This document shows, piece after piece, positions 1 to 9,524 of a DNA stretch of 64,000 nt. The position numbers and the translations under genes were made by a program. The DNA lies in NCBI RefSeq assembly GCF_001632775.1, contig NZ_CP015249.1:2088686-2152685 (forward strand), given 5' to 3'. Every line of letters begins with the position of its first letter. The first letter of the stretch is position 1. The stretch is from Dokdonella koreensis DS-123. GTDB lineage: Bacteria; Pseudomonadota; Gammaproteobacteria; Xanthomonadales; Rhodanobacteraceae. The notes under the pieces were generated by a model. That model had not been told where the DNA came from. It did no database searches and was given only the letters and a program-made list of their open reading frames with translations.

Positions 1-651
1 GGGCTCGCCGCCACGCTGGCCGCGCTGCGGCACGCGGGACAGGTGCGCGCGGTACCAGCCGCCGATCCGGCCGAGCAGCACGATCGCGACCAGTGCCGCC
101 AGCGCGAACCAGGCGACGCTGCCCTGGCCGCGCGGCATGACGATCCAGGCCGCCAGCAGCGGGCCGATCGCCGAACCGACGTTGCCGCCGACCTGGAACA
201 GCGACTGCGCCAGGCCGTGGCGGCCGCCGGAGGCCATGCGTGCGATGCGCGAGGATTCGGGATGGAAGACCGAGGAGCCGGTGCCGATCAGCGCGGCGGC
301 GACCAGCAGCGCGGTGAAGCTGGCCGCCTGCGAGAGCAGCAGCAGCCCGATCAGCGTCGAGCCCATGCCGATGGCCAGCGAATAGGGTTTCGGGTGGCGG
401 TCGGTGTAGAGGCCGATCACCGGCTGCAGCAGCGAGGCGGTGAACTGGAACGTCAGCGTGATCAGGCCGATCTGGCCGAAATCGAGCGCGAAGGATGCCT
501 TGAGCAACGGATACAGCGCCGGCAGCAGCGACTGGATCAGGTCGTTCAGCAGGTGGCAGACGCTGAGGCTGGCCAGGATCGGGAAGGCGGTGGCGGCCGG
601 CGCCGGTGCGGCCGGTGCGGGCAGCGGAAGATCGTTGGCGGAGGTGGACAT
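1..651 (-). CDS. MFS exporter, Fsr (fosmidomycin resistance) type, C-terminus cut off by window edge
   Basis: Inner-membrane drug/proton antiporter of the major facilitator superfamily. The minus-strand frame opens at ATG 651 and runs off the left edge without a stop, giving 217 residues, about half of a usual 400-residue protein. After a Pro/Ala-rich start come hydrophobic segments separated by typical MFS loops: LLNDLIQSLLPALYPLL (the Fsr/YfmO-like first helix), a DRHPKPYS loop after helix 2, and FHPESSRIARM followed by a glycine-rich helix, which are hallmarks of Fsr proteins. It diverges from the AraC regulator gene at 854, which probably controls it. The substrate cannot be told from sequence; other small aromatic or antibiotic substrates are possible. 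Confidence 0.85.
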   Translation of the reverse strand, partial: MSTSANDLPLPAPAAPAPAATAFPILASLSVCHLLNDLIQSLLPALYPLLKASFALDFGQIGLITLTFQFTASLLQPVIGLYTDRHPKPYSLAIGMGSTLIGLLLLSQAASFTALLVAAALIGTGSSVFHPESSRIARMASGGRHGLAQSLFQVGGNVGSAIGPLLAAWIVMPRGQGSVAWFALAALVAIVLLGRIGGWYRAHLSRVPQRGQRGGEP

Positions 652-686
652 CGGATCGGGTGCGGGAAGGGGCGCCAAACCGGGAA

Positions 687-720
687 GGACGGCTCCATCG
701 GCGATGCCGGGGAGCCGTCC
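687..720. repeat. 10-bp inverted repeat in divergent fsr/araC promoter region
   Basis: GGACGGCTCC (687-696) and its exact complement GGAGCCGTCC (711-720) are separated by 14 bases, between the divergent MFS gene (start 651) and the AraC gene (start 854). The place suits a regulator site or a leader hairpin in the MFS transcript. AraC proteins more often use direct repeats, so assignment to this regulator is only inference. Confidence 0.35.
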
Positions 721-853
721 CACCCGCATCCGCCAGTAGGGAGGGAGGTGCTGGCGGAGTGCACGGGCCTGACGAGGGCCAGGCGGCAGTAGACTCCCGG
801 GGGGCGGTCCACGCATCATTGCCCAGGCCAATCATCCTTTCGATCGGGCCATC

Positions 854-1630
854 GTGAAGAACGTCCAGCCGCACGAGGTCGAAGCTACGCCGGGGCCGTT
901 CGTCGCCGTCGGCAGCTGTTATCCGGCGGGCCACCACGTGCCCCGCCACCGGCATTGGCGCGCGCAGTTCCTGTATGCCGCCGACGGCGTCGCCCTGGTC
1001 GATACCGACCTCGGCAACTGGGTGGTGCCGCCGGAACGCGCGGTCTGGATTCCGGCCGGCGTCGCGCACGAGGTGACGATGCTGGCGCCGGTGGACCTGC
1101 TGAGCCTGTATGTCGCGCCCGATGCGGCCACGGGGTTGCCGGTGGCCTGCCGGGTCGTGGGTGTTTCGAGGCTGGCAGGCGGCCTGCTGCGCGAGGCGGT
1201 CGAGCTGCCGCCGGCCTATCCGAGCGGCTCGCGCGAGGACCTGATCTTCTCGCTGCTGCTGCTGGAGATCGGCCGCGCCCCGGAGCTGCCGCTGAAGGTG
1301 CCGTTCCCGGGCGACCCGCGCCTGGCCGCGCGCTGCCGCCGCTACCTGGAACAACCCTCGCCGCACCAGACGATCGACGACTGGTGCGAGGAACTGGCCA
1401 TGAGCCGGCGCTCGTTCACGCGCCGCTTCCGCGCCGAGACCGGGTTCGGCTTTGCGGCCTGGTGCCGCCAGGCCTGCCTGCTGGCGGCGCTGCCGCGGCT
1501 GGCGGCCGGCGTGCCGATCACGACGATCGCCTTCGACCTCGGCTACGAGAGCGCTTCGGCGTTCGCGACGATGTTCCGCCGCACGCTGGGCGCGGCGCCG
1601 AGCCGGTTCCTGGCCGGCGCGGCGGCCTGA
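854..1630 (+). CDS. AraC-family regulator with N-terminal cupin sensor
   Basis: Transcriptional regulator of 258 residues with a GTG start. Residues 15-95 form a cupin-like AraC ligand-binding domain (HHVPRHRHWRAQFLYA, then VVPPERAVWIPAGVAHEV). Residues about 155-255 carry the double helix-turn-helix (MSRRSFTRRFRAETGFGF and later ITTIAFDLGYESASAFATMF, the standard AraC signature). It lies head-to-head with the Fsr-type exporter, the usual arrangement for a local regulator of an efflux gene. No second gene follows in an operon. The inducer is unknown. Confidence 0.9.
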   Translation: MKNVQPHEVEATPGPFVAVGSCYPAGHHVPRHRHWRAQFLYAADGVALVDTDLGNWVVPPERAVWIPAGVAHEVTMLAPVDLLSLYVAPDAATGLPVACRVVGVSRLAGGLLREAVELPPAYPSGSREDLIFSLLLLEIGRAPELPLKVPFPGDPRLAARCRRYLEQPSPHQTIDDWCEELAMSRRSFTRRFRAETGFGFAAWCRQACLLAALPRLAAGVPITTIAFDLGYESASAFATMFRRTLGAAPSRFLAGAAA

Positions 1631-1790
1631 CCGCTCGCCGGGCGCAACGGCGCCATGACGGCACGGCCGGATCCCGCGCACGGGAACGGCGACGAGGCGT
1701 GTCGTCGGGTCGAGCAGGGAGAGAGCGCGTGGGTCCCGGGCGGGCGCCGCGGGAACGTCGGGCCGGTACGGCGATCCGCCGTCGCCGCGA

Positions 1791-2008
1791 CTACTTCATG
1801 CGGTAGGTGATGCGACCCTTGGTCAGGTCGTAGGGGTCATCTCGCACTTGACCTTGTCGCCGGTCAGGATGCGGATGTAGTTCTTGCGCATGCGCCCGGA
1901 GATATGGGCGGTGACCACGTGGCCGTTCTCGAGCTTCACGCGGAACATGGTGTTGGGCAGGGTTTCGAGAACCGTGCCTTCCATTTCGATGACGTCGTCT
2001 TTGGACAT
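1791..2008 (-). CDS. infA: Translation initiation factor IF-1, with a 1-base frameshift near the 3' end
   Basis: IF-1 is an essential OB-fold protein that binds the 30S A site during initiation. From ATG 2008 the frame reads [20 protein letters not shown] and on through the conserved [19 protein letters not shown] block to EMTP, then breaks. The expected tail [13 protein letters not shown] and stop continue in the next frame to 1791. The plus strand has only four G at 1833-1836 (CCCC on the coding strand); a fifth would restore a normal 72-residue protein. As infA is essential, a missing base in the consensus is more likely than a real mutation. It lies downstream of aat, the usual neighbour in this lineage. 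Confidence 0.9.
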
Positions 2009-2111
2009 TCGGGGGCAGGCAGCCTTGGTCGGCAGGCGGAAAGGCGCGGGATTCTGCCACGAACGCGCCGTGAACGAAACGTTTTCGTTCGGATCGGCGC
2101 CGTTCGCGGCC

Positions 2112-2843
2112 TTACCGGCCGGCCAGCTGCGGCGGCGCCAGCGGCGGGAACGCCGCGGTCCAGGCGCCGATCCGCCCGGTCTCCCCGGCCAGCCGGCGCA
2201 CCTGGGCCAGGAACTGCGTCCGCGGCAGCGCGCGGGCCCCGAGCGTGACCAGGTGGGCGGAACGGACCTGCGCATCGAGCAGCGGCCAGGACCAGCCGTC
2301 CAGCGCCCTGGCCAGGGCGAGCAGGGCGACCTTGGAGCCGCCACTGGCGCGGCTGAACATCGATTCCCCGAAGAACATGCGGCCGACGGCGACGCCGTAG
2401 ATGCCGCCGACCAGGGTGTTGCCGTCGCGGACCTCGACCGAATGGGCGTGGCCGCGTTCGTGCAGCGCGACGTAGGCGTCGAGCATCGCCGGGCCGATCC
2501 AGGTGCCCGGCTGGCCCTCGCGCGGTGCGGCGCAGGCCTGCATGACCTCGGCGAAGGCGGTGTCGGCGCTGATCGTCCAGTGGCAGCCGCGCAGCCAGCG
2601 CCGCAGCCGCTGCGGCACGTGCATCGCGCCGGTGGCGAAGACCATGCGCGGATCGGGCGACCACCACAGGATCGGTTCGCCGTCGGAGAACCACGGGAAG
2701 ATCCCGTGTGCGTAGGCATCGAGCAGGCGCTCGGGCGACAGATCGCCACCGGCGGCGAGCAGGCCATCCGGGTCGCGCAGGGCGGTCTGCGCCGGCGGGA
2801 ACGGCTCGCGCCGGTGCGGCGAGAGGATCGGTATGCGGATCAT
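2112..2843 (-). CDS. aat: Leucyl/phenylalanyl-tRNA-protein transferase
   Basis: Adds Leu or Phe from aminoacyl-tRNA to proteins with N-terminal Arg or Lys, marking them for ClpS/ClpAP in the N-degron pathway; cytoplasmic. The 243-residue product has the family core: [20 protein letters not shown] near residue 27, [20 protein letters not shown], then [20 protein letters not shown] and [16 protein letters not shown] around 140-170. Length is normal. Its ATG overlaps the stop of the upstream acyltransferase gene by four bases (ATGA), so the two are probably translated together. infA follows downstream. Confidence 0.96.
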   Translation of the reverse strand: MIRIPILSPHRREPFPPAQTALRDPDGLLAAGGDLSPERLLDAYAHGIFPWFSDGEPILWWSPDPRMVFATGAMHVPQRLRRWLRGCHWTISADTAFAEVMQACAAPREGQPGTWIGPAMLDAYVALHERGHAHSVEVRDGNTLVGGIYGVAVGRMFFGESMFSRASGGSKVALLALARALDGWSWPLLDAQVRSAHLVTLGARALPRTQFLAQVRRLAGETGRIGAWTAAFPPLAPPQLAGR

Positions 2844-3979
2844 GGCGTGGCCGCGTACGGGCTGTGCGCCAGCACCTCGTCGCGATAGGCGTGCAGCAGC
2901 GCCGTCTCGCGCGTCAGCGCGGCGCCGATCGCGTCGCGGAAGCGCGCATCGGCGATGTGGTGGAACGAATGCGTCGCCACCGGCAGGAAGCCGCGTGCGA
3001 CCTTGTGCTCACCCTGTGCGCCGGGCTCGAAGCGGGCCAGGCCCTCGCGCAGGCAGTAGGCGATGCCCTGGTAGTAGCACGCCTCGAAATGCAGGCCCGG
3101 CACCTCGGCGTCGGCGCCCCAGTAGCGGCCGTAGAGCGTATCGGACGAGCGCAGGAACAACGCCATCGCGACCAGCGTGTCGCCGCGCCGGCACAGCGCC
3201 ACCAGGGTCTGCGCCGGCAGGGCGCTGCCGAGGTAGCGGAAGAAGGCGGGCGTCAGGGCCGGGAAGTTGCCGTGGGCGTCGAAGGTCTGCCGGTAGAGCC
3301 GGTGCACCTCGCGCCAGGTGGCCGCGTCGAGCGCGCCGCCGGGCACCAGGCTGCAGGCGATGCCGGCGCGCGCGACCTGCGCGCGCTCGTGGCGGATGTT
3401 CTTGCGCTTCTTGGCGGTGAGCGCGGCGAGGAACGCGTCGAAGTCCTGCCAGCCGCGGTTCTCCCAGTGGAACTGCCAGTCCATCCGTGCCAGCCAGCCG
3501 GCCTCGCCGAGGGCCTGCGCGTCCGGTGCCGTCGCGAAGTTGGCGTGTGCCGAGGACAGGCCGAGCCGGCCGGCTTCCTGCTCGATCAGGCCGGCCAGCA
3601 CGCGGCGCAGGGCCGGTGCGTCCCCGCCGGTACCGGCCAGCAGCCGCGGGCCGGTCACCGGCGAATACGGCACGCCGACCAGCAGCTTGGGGTAGTAGGG
3701 CAGGCCGTGGCGCTCGTAGGCGGCGGCCCAGTTCCAGTCGAACACGAACTCGCCGTGCGAGTTGCCCTTGAGGTACAGCGGGGCGGCCGCGACCAGCGTG
3801 TCGCCGGCGTAGAGGCCCAGGTGGTGCGGCTGCCAGCCGTACTCGGGCGACAGGCAGCCGTGGCGTTCGAGGCCGGCCAGGAACGCGTGGCCGACGAACG
3901 GGTTGTCGTCGGGCCGCAGCGCGTCCCAGGCGTGGGCCTCGATCGCGTCGAGGCGCGGATGGAACCGCGCTTGCAGCAT
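2840..3979 (-). CDS. FemAB/GNAT-like acyltransferase (COG3146, PF04339 type)
   Basis: 379-residue soluble protein of the FemAB-like GNAT family often named peptidogalycan biosynthesis protein. Features include NPFVGHAFLAGLERHGC near the start, the YYPKLLVGVPYSPVTGPRLL block near residue 100, KKRKNIRHERAQV (about 190) and a C-terminal GNAT-like part ending FHHIADARFRDAIGAAL. No signal peptide or membrane segment is seen. Members are thought to transfer aminoacyl or acyl groups, but the substrate is unproven. It precedes and overlaps aat by 4 bases, a common pairing; since Aat also uses aminoacyl-tRNA, a related donor is an inference. Confidence 0.85.
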   Translation of the reverse strand: MLQARFHPRLDAIEAHAWDALRPDDNPFVGHAFLAGLERHGCLSPEYGWQPHHLGLYAGDTLVAAAPLYLKGNSHGEFVFDWNWAAAYERHGLPYYPKLLVGVPYSPVTGPRLLAGTGGDAPALRRVLAGLIEQEAGRLGLSSAHANFATAPDAQALGEAGWLARMDWQFHWENRGWQDFDAFLAALTAKKRKNIRHERAQVARAGIACSLVPGGALDAATWREVHRLYRQTFDAHGNFPALTPAFFRYLGSALPAQTLVALCRRGDTLVAMALFLRSSDTLYGRYWGADAEVPGLHFEACYYQGIAYCLREGLARFEPGAQGEHKVARGFLPVATHSFHHIADARFRDAIGAALTRETALLHAYRDEVLAHSPYAATP

Positions 3980-4008
3980 CGGCGGGCCGGTGCGCGGTCC
4001 CGGTGCCC

Positions 4009-5196
<1,188 letters not shown>

Positions 5197-5237
5197 TCAG
5201 AATGGCTACTCACATCATCCTTTTTGCGGAGATCACG

Positions 5238-6299
5238 ATGCGCATCGGTATTCCTGCCGAAACCAAGACCCTCGAAGGCCGTGTTGCCCTGGTGCCGGCG
5301 GCCTGTGCCGATCTGGTCAAGCATGGCCACGAGGTGTTCATCGAGTCCGGTGCCGGTCGCAAGAGCGGCTTCTCCGACGAGGACTTCGCGAGAGTGGGCG
5401 TCAACGTGGTCGCCGATGCCGACGCGCTCTATGCGGCGGGCGAGCTGATCGTCAAGGTCAAGGAGCCGATCGCCGGCGACCTGGCGCGCCTGCGCAAGGA
5501 CCACCTCCTGTTCTGCTACCTGCACCTGGCGGCCGAGCCGGCGCTGACCGCGCGCCTGCTCGAGATCGGCCTGACCGGCGTCGCGTTCGAGTCGGTGCAG
5601 GAAGCGGACGGCTCGCTGCCGCTGCTGGCACCGATGTCGGTCATCGCCGGCCGCATCGCCGTGCAGATCGGCACGCACCTGCTGCACCAGCCGGCGGGCG
5701 GCAAGGGCAAGCTGCTCGGCGGCCTGCCGTCGACCGAGCGCGGCAAGGTCGTCGTGCTGGGCGCGGGCGCGGCCGGCAGCAACTCGGCGGCGCTGGCCGC
5801 CGCGGGCGGGGCCAACGTCGTCGTGTTCGACATGAAGCCCGAGCGGCTCGCGCAGATGATGGCGCTGGGCAGCAACGTCACGGCGCTGTACCCGTACGAG
5901 GAATACGTCGCCCGCGAAGTGCGCAACGCGGACCTGGTGATCGGCGCGGTGCTGATCCCGAGCGCCAAGGCGCCGCGCGTGGTCACCGCCGAAATGGTCA
6001 AGTCGATGGAGCCGGGCAGCGTGCTGGCCGACATCTCGATCGACCAGGGCGGCTGCTTCGAGACCTCGCGGCCGACCACCTGGGCCGAGCCGACCTACGT
6101 CGTCGACGGCGTCACGCACTTCGCCGTGACCAACATGCCCGGCGCGGTGCCGCAGACCTCCTCGCAGGCGATCTCGGCGGCGATCCTGCCGTACGTGCAG
6201 CGGCTGGCGAAGGGGCCGGCGTGGCGCGAGTCGGCGGCGCTCAAGGCCGGTATCAACATCGCGGCGGGCGAGATCGTTCACCCGGCTTTGAAGTCCTGA
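5238..6299 (+). CDS. ald: Alanine dehydrogenase
   Basis: NAD-dependent enzyme interconverting L-alanine with pyruvate and ammonia. The ATG at 5238 follows a GGAG ribosome site and gives the family-typical MRIGIPAETKTLEGRVAL start and 353 residues; the longer open frame from 5007 is non-coding extension. VKVKEP around residue 75 and the LHLAAEP strand carry substrate residues; the NAD-binding GAGAAGSNSAALAAAGGA lies at about 174-191; DISIDQGGCFETSRPT and VTNMPGAVPQTSSQAI are also diagnostic. It stands alone between divergent trxB and ftsK. Confidence 0.96.
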   Translation: MRIGIPAETKTLEGRVALVPAACADLVKHGHEVFIESGAGRKSGFSDEDFARVGVNVVADADALYAAGELIVKVKEPIAGDLARLRKDHLLFCYLHLAAEPALTARLLEIGLTGVAFESVQEADGSLPLLAPMSVIAGRIAVQIGTHLLHQPAGGKGKLLGGLPSTERGKVVVLGAGAAGSNSAALAAAGGANVVVFDMKPERLAQMMALGSNVTALYPYEEYVAREVRNADLVIGAVLIPSAKAPRVVTAEMVKSMEPGSVLADISIDQGGCFETSRPTTWAEPTYVVDGVTHFAVTNMPGAVPQTSSQAISAAILPYVQRLAKGPAWRESAALKAGINIAAGEIVHPALKS

Positions 6300-6324
6300 C
6301 AAAACAATAGATTGTCTGGAAAAT
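6296..6324 (+). promoter_or_regulatory. Candidate sigma70 promoter for ftsK
   Basis: CTGACA (6296-6301), exactly 17 bases, then GAAAAT (6319-6324), in the A/T-rich gap between ald and ftsK. The gap also contains aaacaat and attgttt as a distant inverted pair (6302-6308 and 6334-6340). The match to consensus is moderate. Confidence 0.35.
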
Positions 6325-6342
6325 CTCAGGTAAATTGTTTCG

Positions 6343-8664
6343 GTGGCGCGCGAATCCGGCAGTAAACCCCGACCTGTCTCCAATGCCTGGCTGCAACGCC
6401 TGGTGCGCGAGGCCGGCTTCCTGCTGCTCCTGCCGCTGGCGATCTACCTGTTCGCCTGCCTGCTGACCTACAGCCCGCAGGACCCGGGCTGGTCGCATGC
6501 CGGCCAGCCCGACCGCATCGGCAATTTCGGCGGTGCGGTCGGGGCGTGGTTCGCGGACCTGCTGTTCTATTTCTGCGGGCGCCTGGCCTACGCCTTCCCG
6601 CTGCTGTTGCTGGCGATCGGCGCGGCGGTGCTGCGCGGTGGCCCGGCCAGCCAGCGGACGGCGTTCGGGCCGATGCTGCGCCTGGTCGGCTGCGTGGCGG
6701 TGTTGGTCGCCGGTTCGGGCCTGACCCATCTCAACGTCGGCGGCCCCACGATCCTGCCGGCCGGCCCCGGCGGCATCCTCGGCCAGGTGGTCGGCGACGG
6801 CCTGATGCATGCCTTCGGCGTCCTCGGGGCGGACCTGTTCCTGCTGGCGCTGTTCCTCATCGCGGTGACGCTGGCGACCGGGCTGTCGTGGTTCGCCCTG
6901 ATGGACCTGATCGGCCGCAACCTGGTCAATGCCGCCGGCTGGCTCGGCGGCACCCTGCGCAAGGCCGACGACTGGAGCGCCGCGCGCGAGGCGCGGGTCG
7001 AGCGCGCCGAGACGCGCAAGGTCGAGACGGTGCGCCAGGCCAAGCGCGAGCCGATCAAGATCGAGCCGGTGCTGGCGCCGATCGAGAAGAGCGAGCGTGC
7101 CCAGCGCGAGAACCAGATCCCGCTGTTCGCCGGCGCCGCCGCCGAGGGCGAGCTGCCGCCGCTGTCCCTGCTGGACGAGCCCAAGCAGCAGGTCAAGGGC
7201 TATTCGCCCGAGACGCTGGAGGTGCTGTCGCGCCAGGTGGAGCTGAAGCTGCGCGACTTCCGCATCGAGGTGCAGGTGGTCGGCGTGTTCCCGGGGCCGG
7301 TCGTCACGCGCTTCGAGCTGCAGCCGGCGCCGGGCATCAAGGGCAGCCAGATCTCCAGCCTCGACAAGGACATCGCCCGCGGCCTGTCGGTGGTCAGCGT
7401 GCGCGTGGTCGACGTGATTCCCGGCAAGTCGGTGATCGGCCTGGAGATCCCCAACGTCAACCGCGAGATCGTGTACCTGTCCGAGATCCTGCGCTCGGAC
7501 CGCTACGACGCGATGAAGTCGCCGCTGGCGCTGGCGCTGGGCAAGGACATCGCCGGCCGGCCGCACGTGGCCGACATCGCCAAGATGCCGCACCTGCTGG
7601 TCGCGGGCACGACCGGCTCGGGCAAGTCGGTGGCGCTCAACGCGATGGTGCTGAGCCTGCTGTACAAGGCCACCGCCGCCGACGTGCGCATGATCATGAT
7701 CGACCCGAAGATGCTCGAGCTCTCGGTCTACGAGCGCATCCCGCACCTGCTGGCGCCGGTCGTCACCGACATGAAGGAAGCGGCCAACGCGCTGCGCTGG
7801 TGCGTGGCCGAGATGGAGCGGCGCTACAAGCTGATGGCCGCGGTCGGCGTGCGCAACCTCGCCGGCTTCAACAAGAAGGTCAAGGAGGAGGAGGCCAAGG
7901 GCCAGCCGCTGCTCGACCCGCTGTTCCGGCCGGACGCCTCGCAGCCGCAGCGCGTCGCCGAGCCGCTGCAGCCGCTGCCGTACATCGTCGTCATCATCGA
8001 CGAGTTCGCCGACATGATGATGATCGTCGGCAAGAAGGTCGAGGAGCTGATCGCCCGGCTGGCGCAGAAGGCGCGCGCCGCCGGCGTGCACCTGATCCTG
8101 GCCACGCAGCGGCCGTCGGTGGACGTCATCACCGGCCTGATCAAGGCCAACATCCCCACGCGCATCGCGTTCCAGGTGTCCTCGAAGATCGACTCGCGCA
8201 CGATCCTCGACCAGAGCGGCGCCGAAACCCTGCTCGGCCACGGCGACATGCTGTTCCTGCCGCCGGGCACCGCCAGCCCGGAGCGCGTGCACGGCGCCTT
8301 CGTCGACGACCACGAAGTCCATCGGGTGGTCGAATGGCTGCGCCAGCAGGGCGAGCCGGACTACATCGATGGCGTGCTCGAGGAAGTGCAGACGCTCGCC
8401 GACGGCAAGGTCATCAGCGACATCGGCCTGCCGCTGGATGCGGAGGAAAGCGAGGGCGGCGAGGACGCGCAGCTGTACGATCGCGCGGTGCGCATCGTCA
8501 CCGAGACGCGCCGCGCATCGATCTCCGGCGTGCAGCGCCACCTGCGGATCGGCTACAACCGCGCCGCGCGGCTGATCGAGCAGATGGAGCGCGACGGCGT
8601 GGTGAGCACGCCCGAGCACAACGGCAACCGCACGGTCCTGGCACCGCCGCCGCCGAAGGACTGA
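6343..8664 (+). CDS. ftsK: DNA translocase FtsK
   Basis: Membrane-anchored hexameric motor that pumps chromosome ends through the division septum toward dif and activates XerCD. GTG start; 773 residues. Hydrophobic segments within residues 1-190 form the four-helix FtsK membrane anchor. The linker is short and charged. The RecA-like motor has Walker A GTTGSGKS at about 422-429 and Walker [13 protein letters not shown] near 550, followed by [18 protein letters not shown]. The C-terminal winged-helix gamma domain ([23 protein letters not shown], about 725-750) would read KOPS sites. lolA follows, as in xanthomonads. Confidence 0.97.
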   Translation: MARESGSKPRPVSNAWLQRLVREAGFLLLLPLAIYLFACLLTYSPQDPGWSHAGQPDRIGNFGGAVGAWFADLLFYFCGRLAYAFPLLLLAIGAAVLRGGPASQRTAFGPMLRLVGCVAVLVAGSGLTHLNVGGPTILPAGPGGILGQVVGDGLMHAFGVLGADLFLLALFLIAVTLATGLSWFALMDLIGRNLVNAAGWLGGTLRKADDWSAAREARVERAETRKVETVRQAKREPIKIEPVLAPIEKSERAQRENQIPLFAGAAAEGELPPLSLLDEPKQQVKGYSPETLEVLSRQVELKLRDFRIEVQVVGVFPGPVVTRFELQPAPGIKGSQISSLDKDIARGLSVVSVRVVDVIPGKSVIGLEIPNVNREIVYLSEILRSDRYDAMKSPLALALGKDIAGRPHVADIAKMPHLLVAGTTGSGKSVALNAMVLSLLYKATAADVRMIMIDPKMLELSVYERIPHLLAPVVTDMKEAANALRWCVAEMERRYKLMAAVGVRNLAGFNKKVKEEEAKGQPLLDPLFRPDASQPQRVAEPLQPLPYIVVIIDEFADMMMIVGKKVEELIARLAQKARAAGVHLILATQRPSVDVITGLIKANIPTRIAFQVSSKIDSRTILDQSGAETLLGHGDMLFLPPGTASPERVHGAFVDDHEVHRVVEWLRQQGEPDYIDGVLEEVQTLADGKVISDIGLPLDAEESEGGEDAQLYDRAVRIVTETRRASISGVQRHLRIGYNRAARLIEQMERDGVVSTPEHNGNRTVLAPPPPKD

Positions 8665-8746
8665 CCCGCATGCGCGCGCGAGGTCCGGTTCGAACGCGCT
8701 TCATCCGCGCTGGCGTCTACTGCGCGGCGTCCTTCAGCCCAAGAGA

Positions 8747-9415
8747 GTGTTCCGCGTGCGCCCGATCGCGACCTGCCTGACCCTGTTGCTCGCCGTCCTG
8801 TCGCCGCTCGCCGCGGCCGCCGAATCCGCCCGTGCGCGGATGGAGGCGTTCTCCAGGGACCTCAAATCGGTCAGCGCCGATTTCAGCCAGACCGTCCGCA
8901 CCGCCCAGTCCGGCGGCGGTGACGCGTCGCGCGGCCGGCTGGCGCTGCAGGCGCCGCGCCAGTTCCGCTGGCAGACGACCGAACCGTTCGAGCAACTGAT
9001 CGTCGCCGACGGCACGCGCGTGTGGATCTACGATCCGGACCTGGAGCAGGTCAGCGTGCGCAGCCAGAGCACCGAGGAAGCGCAGAGCCCCCTGACGGTC
9101 CTGACCGATCTCTCGCTGATCGACCGCGATTTCGTCGCCAGCGAAGCCGGCGAGCGCGACGGCCTGATCTGGCTGCGCCTGACCTCGCGCGCCGAGGAGC
9201 CGGAGTTCGAGTACGCCGAGCTGGGCTTCGATGCCGGCGGCCTGGCGCGGATGCGCTTCAAGGACCAGCTCGGCAACGAGACCGAGATGCGCTTCACCGA
9301 TTGGAAGCGCAATCCGGCCCTGCCGGCCGATACCTTCCGGTTCACGCCGCCCAAGGGCGTGGATGTGATCGGCGACACCGGCCCGGGGCCGCAGGTGATT
9401 CCGATCGGGGATTGA
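8747..9415 (+). CDS. lolA: Outer-membrane lipoprotein carrier protein LolA
   Basis: Periplasmic chaperone that carries lipoproteins from LolCDE to the outer-membrane receptor LolB. GTG start; 222 residues with a signal peptide (MFRVRPIATCLTLLLAVLSP then AAAAES). Family hallmarks are VSADFSQTV near residue 45, RQFRWQTTEPFEQLIVADGTRVWIYDPDLEQV (about 75-105), the EPEFEYAELGFD strand and LGNETEMRFTDWKRN. Placement directly after ftsK is conserved in gammaproteobacteria. Confidence 0.94.
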   Translation: MFRVRPIATCLTLLLAVLSPLAAAAESARARMEAFSRDLKSVSADFSQTVRTAQSGGGDASRGRLALQAPRQFRWQTTEPFEQLIVADGTRVWIYDPDLEQVSVRSQSTEEAQSPLTVLTDLSLIDRDFVASEAGERDGLIWLRLTSRAEEPEFEYAELGFDAGGLARMRFKDQLGNETEMRFTDWKRNPALPADTFRFTPPKGVDVIGDTGPGPQVIPIGD

Positions 9416-9416
9416 G

Positions 9417-9436
9417 GGCCGCCGCGGACGGCGGCC
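9417..9436 (+). other. GC hairpin just after lolA
   Basis: GGCCGCCG (9417-9424), loop CGGA, CGGCGGCC (9429-9436): a perfect 8-bp stem immediately 3' of the lolA stop. No T-run follows, so it is at best a weak terminator or an mRNA 3'-end stabiliser. Confidence 0.25.
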
Positions 9437-9524
9437 GGGATTGGGATCGCGCCGGCGAGTCCGGATCGAGGGGGAAAGGGGTGCCGACGACAACGCTGTC
9501 GGGAAACCGGCGACGCATCGATCC

